A stretch of DNA of 64,000 nucleotides from Takifugu bimaculatus (taxonomy: Eukaryota; Chordata; Actinopteri; Tetraodontiformes; Tetraodontidae): positions 13,079,947 through 13,143,946 of the forward strand of contig CP034990.1 of the NCBI GenBank assembly GCA_004026145.2, read 5' to 3'. How positions within the stretch are numbered: the stretch's first letter is position 1; the number at the start of each line of letters is the position of its first letter. Of the stretch, positions 27,801 to 39,191 are shown piece by piece. The notes below the pieces were generated by a model. That model saw nothing but the letters and a program-made list of their open reading frames with translations, did not search any database and was not told the DNA's origin. A program made the translations under genes and the position numbers.

Positions 27801-30800
27801 ACTAATTGTCCCTTAGGGCCAGTTTTCTCATTACATTTGCACCGCCGGTAGGAAGTGACGTAGCCACGGTGACCATTAGTGCTGCATTTTATGTTTGAAA
27901 GCCAGCTGTCATCGTTTCTGAATTTTCAATGACTTAAAAAAAAAAAGATTATCCTTCCAGAATTAATGTTAATTCAGGCTAAACGATGATGATGAAAATA
28001 CATGTATGTGGAGCCAGTGACGATGTCTTCAACTTTATTGGTCCAAAACTTTAGTGGTGTTCTTTATTAGGCTGAAGCCCTGGTGCGACCGAACAATAAA
28101 GGTGTCCTGGCACCTGCCCCTACTGCACTGAGCAAGGTACCGAACCCCCAGATGCTCCCATAAGTCCCTGTGATGAGCTGGCCTCTAGTGGGGTGCCCTG
28201 CCTTCACCCTTGTGCAGCTGGGATAGGCTCCAGCGCCCTGCATGTGACCCTGGAGGGGACACAGCAGTCGAGAAAAGAAACAAAACACTGCTGGAGGTCT
28301 GACAGATTTTATGATGACTCAGTTGTTGAGGCCTTTAAACTCTCACTTGCAAAACTTTGTAATAGAAATGCAGAAATGTGGTTTAAAAGAATGTTTAAGG
28401 AGCTGTGTTGTGTCGTTGTAGGATCAGTCCTAGGCTTTAGATCAGTCCTAAGTCTCAGCACCTTTTGGGTCGTCTGTCTCCTGCTACCTGTCAGCCAGCA
28501 TCTTTAATACCTGCCAGATGCGCTCCACCATTAAACCCATGTCGTCATTGTGGGCCTCTCATTTTGTGCCCGTCATGTCTCATTAGTCGCGGTCGGAATA
28601 ACGACTAATTCAGTGTGACTGCTCTTCATTAATGGATGGTAAATATGTTCAACAGCTTGTGTGAAGTCTAAAACGACTCCTCCTGTTGTCTGTCTCCTAC
28701 CCTCTGTGCATGGAGGATGAGCAGCCAGGACAGGCCTAAGATCACCAAAACCTCCCAGTGGACGGTGTGTTTAACTCAAAATGATCACTCCCATTGTCAG
28801 AAAAGGGTGCTTTAGGGAGGAAACAAAGCATCCTGTGATATTTTAGAGCACAAGATCCTCCATATTGATGAAGTCTTTGCTGTCTTTCTGTCTGGAGGTG
28901 ACCACAAATAGACAGATTTGCTGGTTTAGCTGGTTCATATGCAGATAGTTTAACAGTTGACAGATGTGATGGGTCCATTTATGCTCTGTCAAATGTTCTG
29001 TCTTCATGAGCGTGTTCAACTTCTGATTCTAATTAGATATTTGTGGACCTGTTTATTATTTTAACCAAGCAGCTGATTTATAATAATTTTACATCTTGTT
29101 ACTGATACTTTGTCGCCATCTGGTCTGAGTTGAACCTTCTGTGTCATCACTCAGCATTCAAATACGAGGCTCCTGGAAACGGCAGCACAAGTCCAGCCAT
29201 GGAAAATCTCGTGTTTTTCCAAAGGCTTCAATCACTTCACATGCTATTTTACAGCCCCAAGCAGACACATGCGCATGCTTCCTTCCATGCTCGGGTACAT
29301 GCTGTGTTATCTACCCAAGAGGAATGTGAGGATTCCAAAAATGTAAACTGAGGCGTAAGAGTTTCCGTGTTTGCTAATCCAGACTTTCCTCATTTCAGCT
29401 CCTGTGATATAATATACGGCACTCACTAACTTGGGTTTCTGGTAAAGTATTCACGTTCAGACAGACGGGACAGTTTTTAATCTCTCCTCAGAGACAATCT
29501 GGACTTGATTGAGCAGAGTGTTCTTGTCTTGTTTTGCTGTATTTCTTCAATTCCCTCATTAATCGTTCAAGCTCGGTCTATATGTAAATGACTGCAGAGG
29601 CTGGTACAGATACTGATGTTGGATTAGTGTATGAAGGCAATATTTCTTTGGTTAAGTTGTGTTAGTTTAAATAATGAAGGGAGGCATGGGGGTGTTTCTG
29701 CATATTTTTCACACTTTTTGTGCATTTCATTTATTTATTTTTCCTGAATTTTATTTATTTTATTATTTTATGAGTGCAATAAACACTTGGCGTGTTAGAT
29801 TTGAAAATATCAGTAAAAGGGCAGAAATGAGGCCTAAATGTGCATTTTGCTGCCAGGATTCAGGGACCTTCTTAAAGTGGTGCTTCCAGAAAAGCTTCTG
29901 TGCTCTTCCTTGAATGAAATAATGAAATTCGTGTTTGTGAGCAGCAACTGAACCACTTCAATGCCTCACTGAGTCGGTAAGTAAAGAAAGAAAAGGTTGT
30001 TGCAACAGTTTTGCTTTGATAGTTTTCTATAATCTCTCATAAGTAAATAGAAGCTTTAGATGCCACAGCGCTGTTTCTGGTGGACGAGACACTCCAAGTG
30101 GAGAAGAACGTTTCCATCCTCTTATTAATGCCTAGTTTCTATTCATCGATGGTTGTATCAATGCCGACATATTACTGCTATTAAATTAGGATTGAGATAC
30201 GGCAGTGGGATTCAGTTTCATTCAGACAACACTGTTGCCCCGAGCCTGCTGAAGTGAGCTGATCTGAGCTCTGTGATAAACTTTATCCCCCTCAAAACAA
30301 GTCTCTGTGGGCGACTGCAGAGGTTCGCGACGGAGCTTCCTCGGCGGCAACAGTGGCAGAGACGATGGCGCCTCCTGGCCGGTGGGAGGAGAGACCAGCT
30401 GCCCACAGATCTGGGTCCCCTCTTCTGGAAGGGTCACTGCAGCTTCCCACCGTCCAGAGGGAAGATCCCAATAGCAGCCGATCAGAATGGTGCTTTTCCT
30501 TGTTATGTAACTCAGGTTACATCATGGAATCATCATTCCTTATTCTGAAGATTCAGCAGCCACACCTTGAATCCTCTGTAGGATGATTGGGTGTAGCATG
30601 GTGGGCTCTGTGGTGCTGCAGATACAGATGTTTGTGCAGGGCTGCAAACTCTCACGGCCTCTGTTTCTGCAGAGCATCACGATGTTACAGCGGCCTTTCA
30701 CACACCAACCTGTCACCGCCTCGCTTTATCTCAGTAGACTATTTACCTATGTGAAATAATTAGCATATGAATTATTCAGTAATGAGTAAAAATACTCTTC

Positions 30801-33800
30801 ATGGTTCACAGTGACCTTTACTTAGAATCACCAATATGTAATTAAAACCAGATATTACAAGGTCTGCTGTTGCACTGTAATAACAGATGCCTTCAGAGGC
30901 GGCTCGTACATTTCTGCTTGGGGATCCAAAGCTTTATCTTTCTCCCACTTAAGGCTTCAGGGTATTGATGACATGAGTGACGGGCACCTTTTTCCTCTCC
31001 CATACTGCACTGCAGCATGTTCTAGAGTCCAGACGGTGGTTCAGCCAGGTTAGTCTGAAAGTATGATTAAAAACAAAGATGGTGCTGCTGATGGTCCCAG
31101 ACTCAGGTGAGACGTCGTCATTGTCTGGCGACGTGCAGACACTTAGAAGGGTCAAAAACACGCCCTACAACGGTTCCCTGTTTGTTCTGAAATGGATTAG
31201 CATTCCCCTGAAGCCCGAAACGCCGCGTCAGGTGCTCGTTACATGATGCGAAGCCTGATTTGAATTTTTGTCTGACCTCCCTCCCGCTGCGTGAACCGAC
31301 GTGGCGGCGGGCGCAGGCGGCATTTAAATGAGTGTGGGAGCGAGCCAGGAGGAGCCGCGGCAACAACGGCGTGTTTTCACCAGACTCGCAGAGCGAGTTT
31401 CACAAGAGCGGTTGTTACTTTCCAACTTGACCTTTGCCCCAATTATTCCTCCCCAGCCTCTGCCCCTGCCCCCCCCCCCCACCTTGACAAGTATTAACAA
31501 GCAGCAGGTCTCTGACCCGTGTGAACCGGACGACCAGAAGCTGGATTTCTTTTTTTCCTTTTTTTTTTTGCGACAACAGCCTGGAGGGCGGCCCGCCAGT
31601 CGTAACGACCGCGCCCCCCCCCAGACTGACATTTCTGCACCTCGTTGGTCGTTGAACAGTGGTCCACCGCGACCAGTAAATCTTTACGGCCTTGAGAAGG
31701 AACAGTCACGTTGTCTTTTAATGTTCCCAAAGCCGATAAATCACACACGAGGCCGAGCGAGCTGCGCCGCCTGTCCACCTCCCGCGGGCTTCAGCTGTGT
31801 CGTCCGCTTGTGATGCAGCCATTCTGCAGATAAGATCGTCCTTTTTGCCACATTAAAGCAGGCAGATGGGGTATAAACACGCGGCTGTTATTATATGTAG
31901 TGTCAGCATCACTGTGACTGGGTGTAGAGTCCCACCTGCAGCAGGAAGGTCTCGCTCCTTTACGCACTTTGGGTGGAGCAGCCTGTCGCTGATGGAGCCA
32001 GGCCGTCATGGATGGGTGGGAGTCGCTCTCCTGCAGGAGTGTCAGCTAAGCCCCTTTCTCCCACCAAGGGGACTCCCCAGGACAGAACTGGACAAAAGGA
32101 GGGTCCGCAAAATATCAGCCGGGTGCCCAGCCTCCCCGGCTGAACCCTCTTCCTGCTCCTGCAGCAAATGCACTTAGCAGCTGTTTCTGCGGAGGTCGCT
32201 GGAGAGGGGCCGCGTGGAAAAAGGAACCGAGCCAGCTGGGTGGAGGGCTGTGGGAGGACTTTTTCCACTTGTCAGTCTGACAGACCCATGTTTCTTTTTT
32301 CCCCCTCTCATTCACTTATTCATCTTTAAGTAAGCAATTCATTTTCATTCTGGCACAAGAGGCTAATCAAGAGACAGTATCCTGTTCACAACTTAGCAGA
32401 CAGCAATGTTTTTGTCTGCTTTTCCAGCTTCTAAACCTCAATACTCCTAAATTAAAGCCTATATGCTACTGTAAATGGGTCTCCACCTCCTTTTCTCTCA
32501 TCCCAGAGCGGGTTTATTGGGATGCAACCCTTCAGATGCCCACGGCCGACTTCCACTGAGGTCCTCCACGATGATAAGGCGGCGCTGGCCTGGCTGCTGG
32601 CGCTGCGTCGCGTCGGCATCGTCTACCTCAGGGGGGCTCCTGCAGAAGAGGGGCAGGTGGCCAGACTGGTGGAGAGGATCGGCTATCTGCGGCTGACCTT
32701 CTACGGGTAAGACGCTGCAGCGGTCATCCGCCTGGCTCCGGTCACACTCAGTCAAGCCACCTTTTAATCACCCAGCTCACCCACTAAATCCAGAACTGGT
32801 GATTTTTCTATTTATCGTATGTTTGCTGGAGCAAACAGAGCAAAGGGAACATTCACGGGCTTTTAGGTATTCCTTTTCCAGAGAGTAAAAAAAAGCTGTC
32901 AGAAGGGAAATGATCTTGGTTTCCTGTTTCTAAAACATCAATGCTCAGTAAAAAAAATGAAATTGTCCACCAGTCAGACCTCTGTGGCTTTTAATTCATT
33001 TGGGTTCCATGGAAACAGTCTGGAGGCCCCCTCATCACTTTGACTTACAGCTGCGCCGACTGTTTGAGGACAGAGACCAGGAAAAACAACCTTCCAGCAT
33101 TCCAGCTTTTCAAAGCCAGCAGAATTACCTGGTGCACTCAGTCAGAACAGAGGTTTGGAGCGTAAAGCGTCTCCACTGCCAGCAGTTGAGCTCATGCTGG
33201 AAGTGACGAGACTGCAGCTGAAGCTGACCGGCCGCCCTCAGAGAAACACGCTTGTTTTTACAAGCCGGACATCCAGACGGAGCAGGGAAGATCACTTCAG
33301 CTCATTAGCGCTCCTGCTGCATCTCAATGAACGTCATCCTTCCCGGGCTGCCCGTTTTGTCCTCAGGGAGCCGCACAAACCTCAGCTCATCTGTCCCCGC
33401 CCCCACAGCAGCACAGATTAATTGTTGCTGCTTCTCCTCGAAAACTAAAGTAAAAATAATTGATTTTTAACTTTATTAAAGGTCTTATCTTTGCCCTCAG
33501 GCACACGTGGCACGTCAAGGACAAGCCCATGGCAAACAATGTGGCCTACACGTCAGGAATGCTGATCGTGCACACCGACTACCCCGCCTTACACTTCGCT
33601 CCAGGAGTAAGTAAAGGTGGATGCGATGAACTGCAGCGTCTGCTGCGTCAGGTCAGAATGAAAAGGTGCACGTGCGCTGCCACAGGTGCAGTTCCTGCAC
33701 TGCATCTCACAGGCCGCGGAGGGGGGAGAGAGCCAGGTCGTGGATGGTTTCCACATGGCCGAGCAGCTGAGGAAAGAAGACCCCGAGGCCTTCAGGATCC

Positions 33801-33949
33801 TCACCTCCACCCTTGTGGACTTCACCGACACCGGGGAGGACTACTGCGACTTCATGCTGCAGTCCAAGAAATGCATCATCGAGTAAGAGGACGCAGGCGC
33901 ACACACATCTACTGCCAGTCTGAGTGTGTGAGTGTGTGAGTGTGTGAGT

Positions 33950-33981
<32 letters not shown>

Positions 33982-34723
33982 TCGTTCAGGATTTGAAAGG
34001 CAACGCTGCCCTCTGTTGTTCAAGTGGATGGTGTTCAAATATCAAACATGATGGTGTTTTTACACTGAAACTCTTCCTTCTCCTGTGAGCAGCGTGGATT
34101 TGGAAGGTCGAGTGAAGGGCATCAACTACAACAACTGCCACCAGAGACTCGGTGCTGGACCTGCCCGTAGACCAGGTCCAGCCCTTCTACAGAGCTCTGA
34201 GGACATATGTGGACATCATGACCCGGCCAGAGAACATGGTCACCTACCGGATGGAGTCTGGTGAGCGCATAGCACACGTCAAGGTTACGGTGACGGCATC
34301 CTCCTAAATCACGTGACCCTCTCTTAGTCTCAGCGGCATCAAGCGACAGCGATTCATGACGGAGCTACTTGGTAAACAAGGTTCAGGTTAACCAGCATCC
34401 ATCCTGAGGACGTGTCCTTGAACACGTTACGGGTTCAGCGTCTTACAAACATGTCCCATATTAGCTGAGGTCAATCAATCACCCTAACGGTCTTTTTTTC
34501 TCTCTCCTGAAACATTAAAATCCTGATTTGTGGGTTTAATGTGATTTCAGGTGACCTGGTGACCTTTGACAACAGCCGTTTGCTGCATGGGAGAAAGAGC
34601 TACGTCAGCAATCCGGACAGGGTGCGTCACCTGGAGGGCGTCTACCTGGACTGGGACGAAGTCATGTCACGCCTTCCGAATACTCCGCAAGTCGGTCCAC
34701 GGCAACGCGTGAGGGCGCAATGA
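24486..34723 (+). CDS. bbox1: Gamma-butyrobetaine dioxygenase, seven coding exons, frame broken twice
   Basis: BBOX1 is an Fe(II)/2-oxoglutarate dioxygenase that hydroxylates gamma-butyrobetaine to L-carnitine. The coding exons are 24,486-24,890; 25,424-25,538; 32,507-32,706; 33,501-33,606; 33,686-33,882; 34,093-34,260; 34,551-34,723. All have GT donors and AG acceptors and their phases agree if one extra base in exon 3 and one in exon 6 are discounted, leaving 453 codons plus stop. The N-terminal zinc site (C99, C101, C104 and H144) is present. The iron triad (H264, D266, H409) is present with the same 145-residue spacing between first and last His as in human BBOX1 (202 and 347). Residues 1 to about 61 are an extension absent from the human protein and rich in Arg without early acids, like a mitochondrial presequence. 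The start chosen is the first ATG in the exon. The gene converges on MADD. As written it would truncate in exon 3, so it is either a mis-called sequence or a recent null allele. Confidence 0.93.
25424..25538 (+). CDS. bbox1: BBOX1 coding exon 2
   Basis: The exon encodes VSVVWPEKHTSVFQADWLQR and onward, matching the BBOX1 block that ends in FQADWLKKRCFS in human, including the zinc-ligand His (H144). The acceptor is CCACAG and the donor GTACGTC; the exon ends with one base of the next codon. Confidence 0.95.
28080..28270. repeat. Dispersed fish repeat relic
   Basis: The text ACTGAGCAAGGTACCGAACC, then the CTGTGATGAGCTGG, CCCTGCCTTCACCC and AGCTGGGATAGGCTCCAGCG blocks, is the signature of a very common dispersed repeat in teleost genomes. 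It has no coding potential. Confidence 0.7.
31270..31860. promoter_or_regulatory. CpG-rich block inside BBOX1 intron 2
   Basis: CpG dinucleotides are visibly denser here than in the surrounding intron, with GC-rich strings such as GACGTGGCGGCGGGCGCAGG near 31,300 and an ATTTAAAT at 31,322-31,329. It lies 0.7-1.2 kb before coding exon 3. It could be an internal promoter or another CpG-island-like element. Confidence 0.35.
32507..32706 (+). CDS. bbox1: BBOX1 coding exon 3, with a single-base frame break
   Basis: The exon opens in frame as ERVYWDATLQMPTADF and continues, one base shifted, as EVLHDDKAALAWLLALRRVG and on to LTFYG. Read straight through, a TGA follows ADFH at once (32,557-32,559). 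Removing one base in 32,553-32,557 restores the family reading and makes the exon phases fit both neighbours. The donor is GTAAGAC. Confidence 0.93.
33501..33606 (+). CDS. bbox1: BBOX1 coding exon 4
   Basis: It encodes HTWHVKDKPMANNVAYTSGM and then IVHTDYPALHFAPG. This carries the HxD iron-binding pair (H264 and D266). The donor is GTAAGT. Confidence 0.96.
33686..33882 (+). CDS. bbox1: BBOX1 coding exon 5
   Basis: It encodes VQFLHCISQAAEGGESQVVD and onward to DYCDFMLQSKKCII, the central jelly-roll part of the dioxygenase. Acceptor CCACAG and donor GTAAGA are good. Confidence 0.95.
33921..33981. repeat. (TGAGTG)n / (TG)n microsatellite
   Basis: Compound repeat in BBOX1 intron 5, starting 38 bases after the exon 5 donor. 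Confidence 0.95.
34093..34260 (+). CDS. bbox1: BBOX1 coding exon 6, with a single-base frame break
   Basis: The exon reads VDLEGRVKGINYNN, then needs one base (around T34,136) removed to continue as ATRDSVLDLPVDQVQPFYRA and on to PENMVTYRMES. The family sequence is continuous over this point in human (NFNNATRDT). As given, the frame shifts into unrelated residues. Confidence 0.92.
34551..34723 (+). CDS. bbox1: BBOX1 coding exon 7 and stop
   Basis: It encodes GDLVTFDNSRLLHGRKSYVS and ends VGPRQRVRAQ, then TGA at 34,721-34,723. H409 in LLHGR is the third iron ligand, and the Arg two residues later is in the expected 2-oxoglutarate-binding position. Confidence 0.96.
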
Positions 34724-35323
34724 AACGTACGGAAGCACCTGACACCATCACACACCCCCTCAAGTTTATTAGATATCAGGAAAAACTGCAATAACGCAGT
34801 TAAACATTGCCATGTTGAAGTTTAATGTATGTCTGCTTTAGTTTTACTGTTGACAGCTGAACAGCGCATGAACACAGCAAGAATATATAAATGTTGATAT
34901 TTTTAAAGTGGTTTTTAAATTTCTGTTAGAGAAAGTGCCAAATTAGGATTAGAAATTAAACTGCAATTAACTAAAGATCTACATTTATGCCACATTATTG
35001 GCTGTTTAATTGGAAAAAGTAAAGATTAATGTTAACTGTATGTACCAAAACAAGTGTTGTGGAACAGACCCGTGGTCTCTAAGCCAGGCCGGACCCCCCC
35101 GGCCCCCGATCATTGGACTGATCATTAAATATCACAGAATCCACCACTATTCCAACGTGTTTGGGTTTAAAACCAGAAACGTATATGCAATATTTATCTG
35201 GTGAGATTACGTTAAACATACACCAAGTTAAAAACTGAAAACTTTAAGTTTTGAAATCACAATTATTGCTCCTTTAATATCGCCGTGACTGTAGAGTTTG
35301 TTTATGGTGCAGCCCAGGTTGGT
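34724..35323 (+). other. BBOX1 3' UTR and intergenic spacer
   Basis: No AATAAA occurs on the plus strand here. ATTAAA variants at 34,955-34,960 and near 35,124 are the nearest poly(A) signal candidates. No gene is seen. Confidence 0.4.
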
Positions 35324-35668
35324 GCAGAATGATTAGGCAAGTTGTGTTTTTGAGGATTCATTTTATTATTGAACAATAACCATGTTCTTAATGAACCCAA
35401 AAGACTCATTAATATCAACGCTGAATATTTTTGGGAGTTGGAGTGGGGCTTTTTTAGTTTTAGCTATTTTAGGAGGATATCTGAGTGCAGGTGACTATTA
35501 CTGTGCATAATTATTAGGCAACTTAACAAAAAAACAAATATATACCCATTTCAATTATTTATTTTCACCAGGGAAACCAATATAACAGCTCAACATTCAC
35601 AAATATACATTTCTGACATTCAAAAACAAATCAGTGACCCATACAGCCACCTTTCTGTGCAAGGACAC

Positions 35669-36480
35669 TCAAAGCCGGCCGTCCATGGATTCTGTCGGTG
35701 TTTTGATCTGTTCCCGATCAACATGCGTGCAGCAGCAACCACAGCCTCCCAGACACTGTTTCCCCTCCTTGTAAATCTCACATTGGATGAGGGACCACAG
35801 GTTCTCTGTGGGGCTCAGAGCAGGTGAACAAGGAGGCCATGTCATTAGTTTTTCTTCTTTTAGGCCCTTTCTTGTGGAGGACTTGGATGCGTGTGATGGA
35901 GCTTCGTCCTGCATTAAAATCATGTTTTTCTTGAAGGATGCAGACTTCTTCCTGTACCACTGCTTGAAGGTGTCTTCCAGAAACTGGCAGTAGGACTGGG
36001 AGTTGAGCTTGACTCCATCCTCAACCCGAAAAGGCCCCACAAGCTCATCTTTGATGATACCAGCCCATACCAGTACCCCAGTACCAGTACCAGTACCCCA
36101 GTACCAGTACCCCACCTCCACCTTGCTGGTGTCTGAGTCGGACTGGAGCTCTCTGCCCTTTACCGATCCAGCCACGGCCCATCAAGACTCCCTCTCATTT
36201 CATCAGTCCATAAAACCTTAGAAAAATCAGTCCTGAGATATTTCTTGGCCCAGTCTTGACGTTTCAGCTTGCGTCTTGTTCAGTGGTGGTGGTTTTCCAG
36301 CCTTTCTTACCTTGGCCATGTCTGAGTATTGCTCACTTGAGCTTTTGGGCACTCCAGTGATGTTGCAGCTCTGAAATATGGCTAAACTGGTGGCATCTTG
36401 GCAGCTGCACGCTTGACTTTTCTCAGTTCATGGTGCAAGATATCCTCACTATTTTTGACTTTTCGGAGCCTGTCAAGTCC
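35669..36480 (-). pseudogene. Transposase pseudogene of the mariner/Tc1-type element
   Basis: The best-preserved part (minus strand, 36,090-35,700) reads VLVWAGIIKDELVGPFRVED, then MILMQDEAPSHASKS and PPCSPALSPTENLWSLI. The second Asp and the last Glu of the DDE catalytic triad are still present. N-terminal parts are deleted and frameshifted, and a hexamer tandem repeat at 36,068-36,113 has expanded inside the coding sequence (YWYWGTGTGTG). It is not expected to be active. Confidence 0.85.
36068..36113. repeat. CCAGTA-type short tandem repeat inside transposase
   Basis: Units of CCAGTA and CCCCAGTA repeat about seven times. The run stays in frame with the flanking transposase residues. Confidence 0.9.
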
Positions 36481-36692
36481 CTGTTCTGACCCATTTTGCC
36501 AAAGGAAAGGAAGTTGCACACCTGATATAGAGCGTTGATGCCATTAGACCCCTTCTCCTTAGAGAGATGCACATCACCTGATAAGCTTAATGGGTAGTGG
36601 GCTTTCCAGCCTATACAGCCTGGAGTAAGACAACGTGCATAAAGAGGATGATGTGGTCAAAATACTCATTTGCCTAATAATTCTGCACTCCC

Positions 36693-37157
36693 TCCCTTCA
36701 GCGTAGCACTTAAATCACTTAGAAATGTAGTTTAATGCTAAACTTAATGAAGACGCTGCCGAGTGTCAAGAGTCGCACTATCCAAGGGTTATAACCAAGC
36801 AATGATTTCACACTTTGTAATTTACTAACATTTATTTAAACCGCTGTTACCTTTACGTCAGTCTTGTGCCTACGCAGATTATGACCTCATCACAGAAACG
36901 GCCTTAATCTCGCTAAAAGCCACAAATCGTACAATTTAAGATTGAATGTATTTATATCTAAGTTTATACAAAACCATCAAAGTCCTGTGTTTGCATTTTC
37001 ATCTCAACATTCAAATGTTTTAGTCAATGTCCAAATACTGTAACTATAGTTGACCGTACGTCTGCCTCTGCCAGCCAATGCAATAAACCCTTAAAGCTCT
37101 GATGTCGTCACACTTTTTTCACAATAAAGGACAAATCACACTCCACCTCACTCGCGA
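36693..37157. other. Spacer between transposon and MADD 3' end
   Basis: AT-rich, with no gene seen. An AATAAA on the plus strand at 37,122-37,127 is probably incidental. Confidence 0.4.
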
Positions 37158-37161
37158 CAAC

Positions 37162-37280
37162 TTTATTATATTGCCAAAGCTGTACATATTCTATAAATAT
37201 TTATTCAAACTCCTCATTTCATTTTCTCTTGTTACAGCAGCTGATGAACACAATGACAGAATAAACAATCCAGTTTTATT
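37162..37280 (-). terminator. Candidate MADD poly(A) signals
   Basis: On the minus strand AATAAA occurs at 37,275-37,280, 37,200-37,205 and 37,162-37,167, about 2 kb past the MADD stop. The first is adjacent to a 16-base homopolymer. Which one is used is unknown. Confidence 0.35.
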
Positions 37281-37884
37281 TAAAAAAAAAAAAAAAAGTG
37301 AAACAGCCGACAGGTCCAGTCTCACTCCAACATTTCATAAACTGACCTGCATCTTAATTATGTACAAACCTGTAGAATCAACACACTTGATGGAGCTGCG
37401 TGGATATATTGCTGATCTGAGATACTACTGAACACACACCAACACGCACGTCAACAGTAAATGGGTCAGTGATAGGACCAGAGTTAACAATTATATTCTT
37501 AAAGACAAACATCAGACCTGAAACTCACAAAACCAGACGAGCACAAACCATCCGAGTCCATCTGAGGCTCATTTATGCTTTTGTGTCTTGTCTGTCGCGA
37601 GGACGCCGCGTCTGTGTCACTGGGGGAAGTGAAGGGCAGCGGCGCTGCGCCCTTGTATCAAAGGTGGCATGAAATGAACGTGTTTCTTCAACTAGTCTCA
37701 CAGGTAAACAACTAAAGCAGACCAAGGAGTGCAGAGTGGATGGAAGCAGACCGAGAACAGCGCCCTCTGGCGGAGGCAGCGGTCAACATCCAAGCCAAGG
37801 TCAGGTCCACAGAGATGAAGGCAGTGATGTTTGTCAAGGGAATAGAGCATAAATAAGCCTAGACTGCAACCACAGGCCAGGAAG

Positions 37885-37911
37885 CTGCTGCGGCGGCGGC
37901 GGTGGCGGCGG
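37885..37911. repeat. (CGG)n-type triplet repeat
   Basis: CTG/CGG/TGG triplets, imperfect, in the probable MADD 3' UTR. Confidence 0.85.
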
Positions 37912-38746
37912 CCAACGATGGCCAAGCAGGCGTGCAACAGCTGACGTCGCACCAGGAGGAAGAGTAGAAGCGAGTTTTAGTCGGAGGATTTGTTTCCTTT
38001 TTAAATTCATCTGAATTTGACCGTGTTTGTTGTTTCGTTCACGCCATTTAAAGATGAGCCGGGTTCCCCTGAATCCCACTCGGGAGTCGTCCTGACTAAT
38101 TCCTGTTATTAGCAGCTGTTTTATTCTGTTGCTTTAGCCTAATTCCATTTTATTTATTCAGCAGCTGCGAGGGTCTGATGTTAATGTGGCTCTGTAATTT
38201 AGCTTCACCTCTGTGAAAACACCCCTGGAGACCTCACCGGCTGGAGGGGGGGGGCTGTAGGTTTGCAGCGCTGCAGCTGTTTTCTGGTCCTGCGAGTTTC
38301 AAAATTTCCAAACAACCCGAATGGTGGGACAGACTCCGCTCGTTAGGAACTGTACAAAAAAAAGTTGGTCCTTACATTCGTCACCCTGTAGGCCAGTTCA
38401 CTAGAGATAAGCTGGCAATGGCTAACTACTCATGTATTGCACATCTAGCAAACATTTGTAACATTTTTCCAGAGAAATGTACAGCAAATATGTGTACTGG
38501 CATATATTAAATAAATACTATATATAGAAATATATATAATATTTATTTCAAGTCCTCATTAACATGCAATGGATACCAACAGGACCACAAACGAGAAGTT
38601 TTACAGCAGAACTAGAACAATGACTTCAGGCCGGGGAGGGGGGGGTGATATAGAGAACACTCACATTATTGTAGGGTTCCAAACACTTAAGAAGCATCTA
38701 CATGCGGTGCTCTGGTGCAGTTTCACCACAGAAAGTTCTGCACTAT

Positions 38747-38764
38747 GGGGGGGGGGGGGGGGGG
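38747..38764. repeat. 18-base G homopolymer
   Basis: Reads as oligo-C on the MADD mRNA strand. Confidence 0.95.
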
Positions 38765-38846
38765 CGTCCAGAACCAACCTTGGACTGACTGGAACTTTAC
38801 AGGAACCACAGCATGATCACAGGATCGCTCACAAGGGAGGGAGGGA

Positions 38847-38861
38847 GGGGGGGGGGGGGGG
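38847..38861. repeat. 15-base G homopolymer
   Basis: Preceded by GGGAGGGAGGGA-like repeats; oligo-C on the MADD strand. Confidence 0.95.
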
Positions 38862-39013
38862 TAGTTGCTGACCAAGGCCGTGCACGGGACCTGCGTGCAC
38901 TGTGTGGCCTCTGGAGTGTCCCTCACCTCCCAATCTGCCACGCCAGCTGGGAACATGAGAAGACGGGAGGGAGGACAGGTTCCCAGGCAAACACTTAGCT
39001 ATAGGACGACAGC

Positions 39014-39034
39014 GGGGGGGGGGGGGGGGGGGGG
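39014..39034. repeat. 21-base G homopolymer
   Basis: The longest of the four tracts in the probable MADD 3' UTR. Confidence 0.95.
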
Positions 39035-39191
39035 TAATTACGCAACATCCAGGCAAACACGTCAACACGTCGAGGTTGAAAAAAGTACAAACAGGAGGAA
39101 GCAGACGGCCGTGTGCTTAGAGTAAATTAGGGATTGTCAGAGGGTTCTGGTGGTCCTGTCGCTGTTTCAAGTAGAGAGGCACACTGGGATT

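Larger units (their letters stand above)
25539..32506 (+). other. BBOX1 intron 2, about 7 kb
   Basis: This is the largest BBOX1 intron. It contains a dispersed fish repeat (28,080-28,270), C tracts at 27,308-27,318 and 27,361-27,369, and a CpG-rich block at 31,270-31,860. No extra coding exon of the family is missing from the protein, so none is expected here. Open frames in the CpG-rich block have no protein similarity that I recognise. Confidence 0.7.
35324..36692 (-). mobile_element. Mariner/Tc1-superfamily DNA transposon, decayed
   Basis: The ends are inverted: GTGCAGAATGATTAGGCAA at 35,324 and TTTGCCTAATAATTCTGCAC ending near 36,692. Further inside the left end the motif is repeated (GTGCATAATTATTAGGCAAC near 35,502), as is typical of this fish element. 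The minus strand between about 36,480 and 35,670 carries the remains of a DDE transposase. No TA duplication is obvious at the ends. Confidence 0.85.

Noticed and set aside
31328..31813. 161-codon open frame in BBOX1 intron 2
   Set aside because: Lies in CpG-rich and homopolymer sequence, Pro/Arg-rich by composition, with no domain and no start context.
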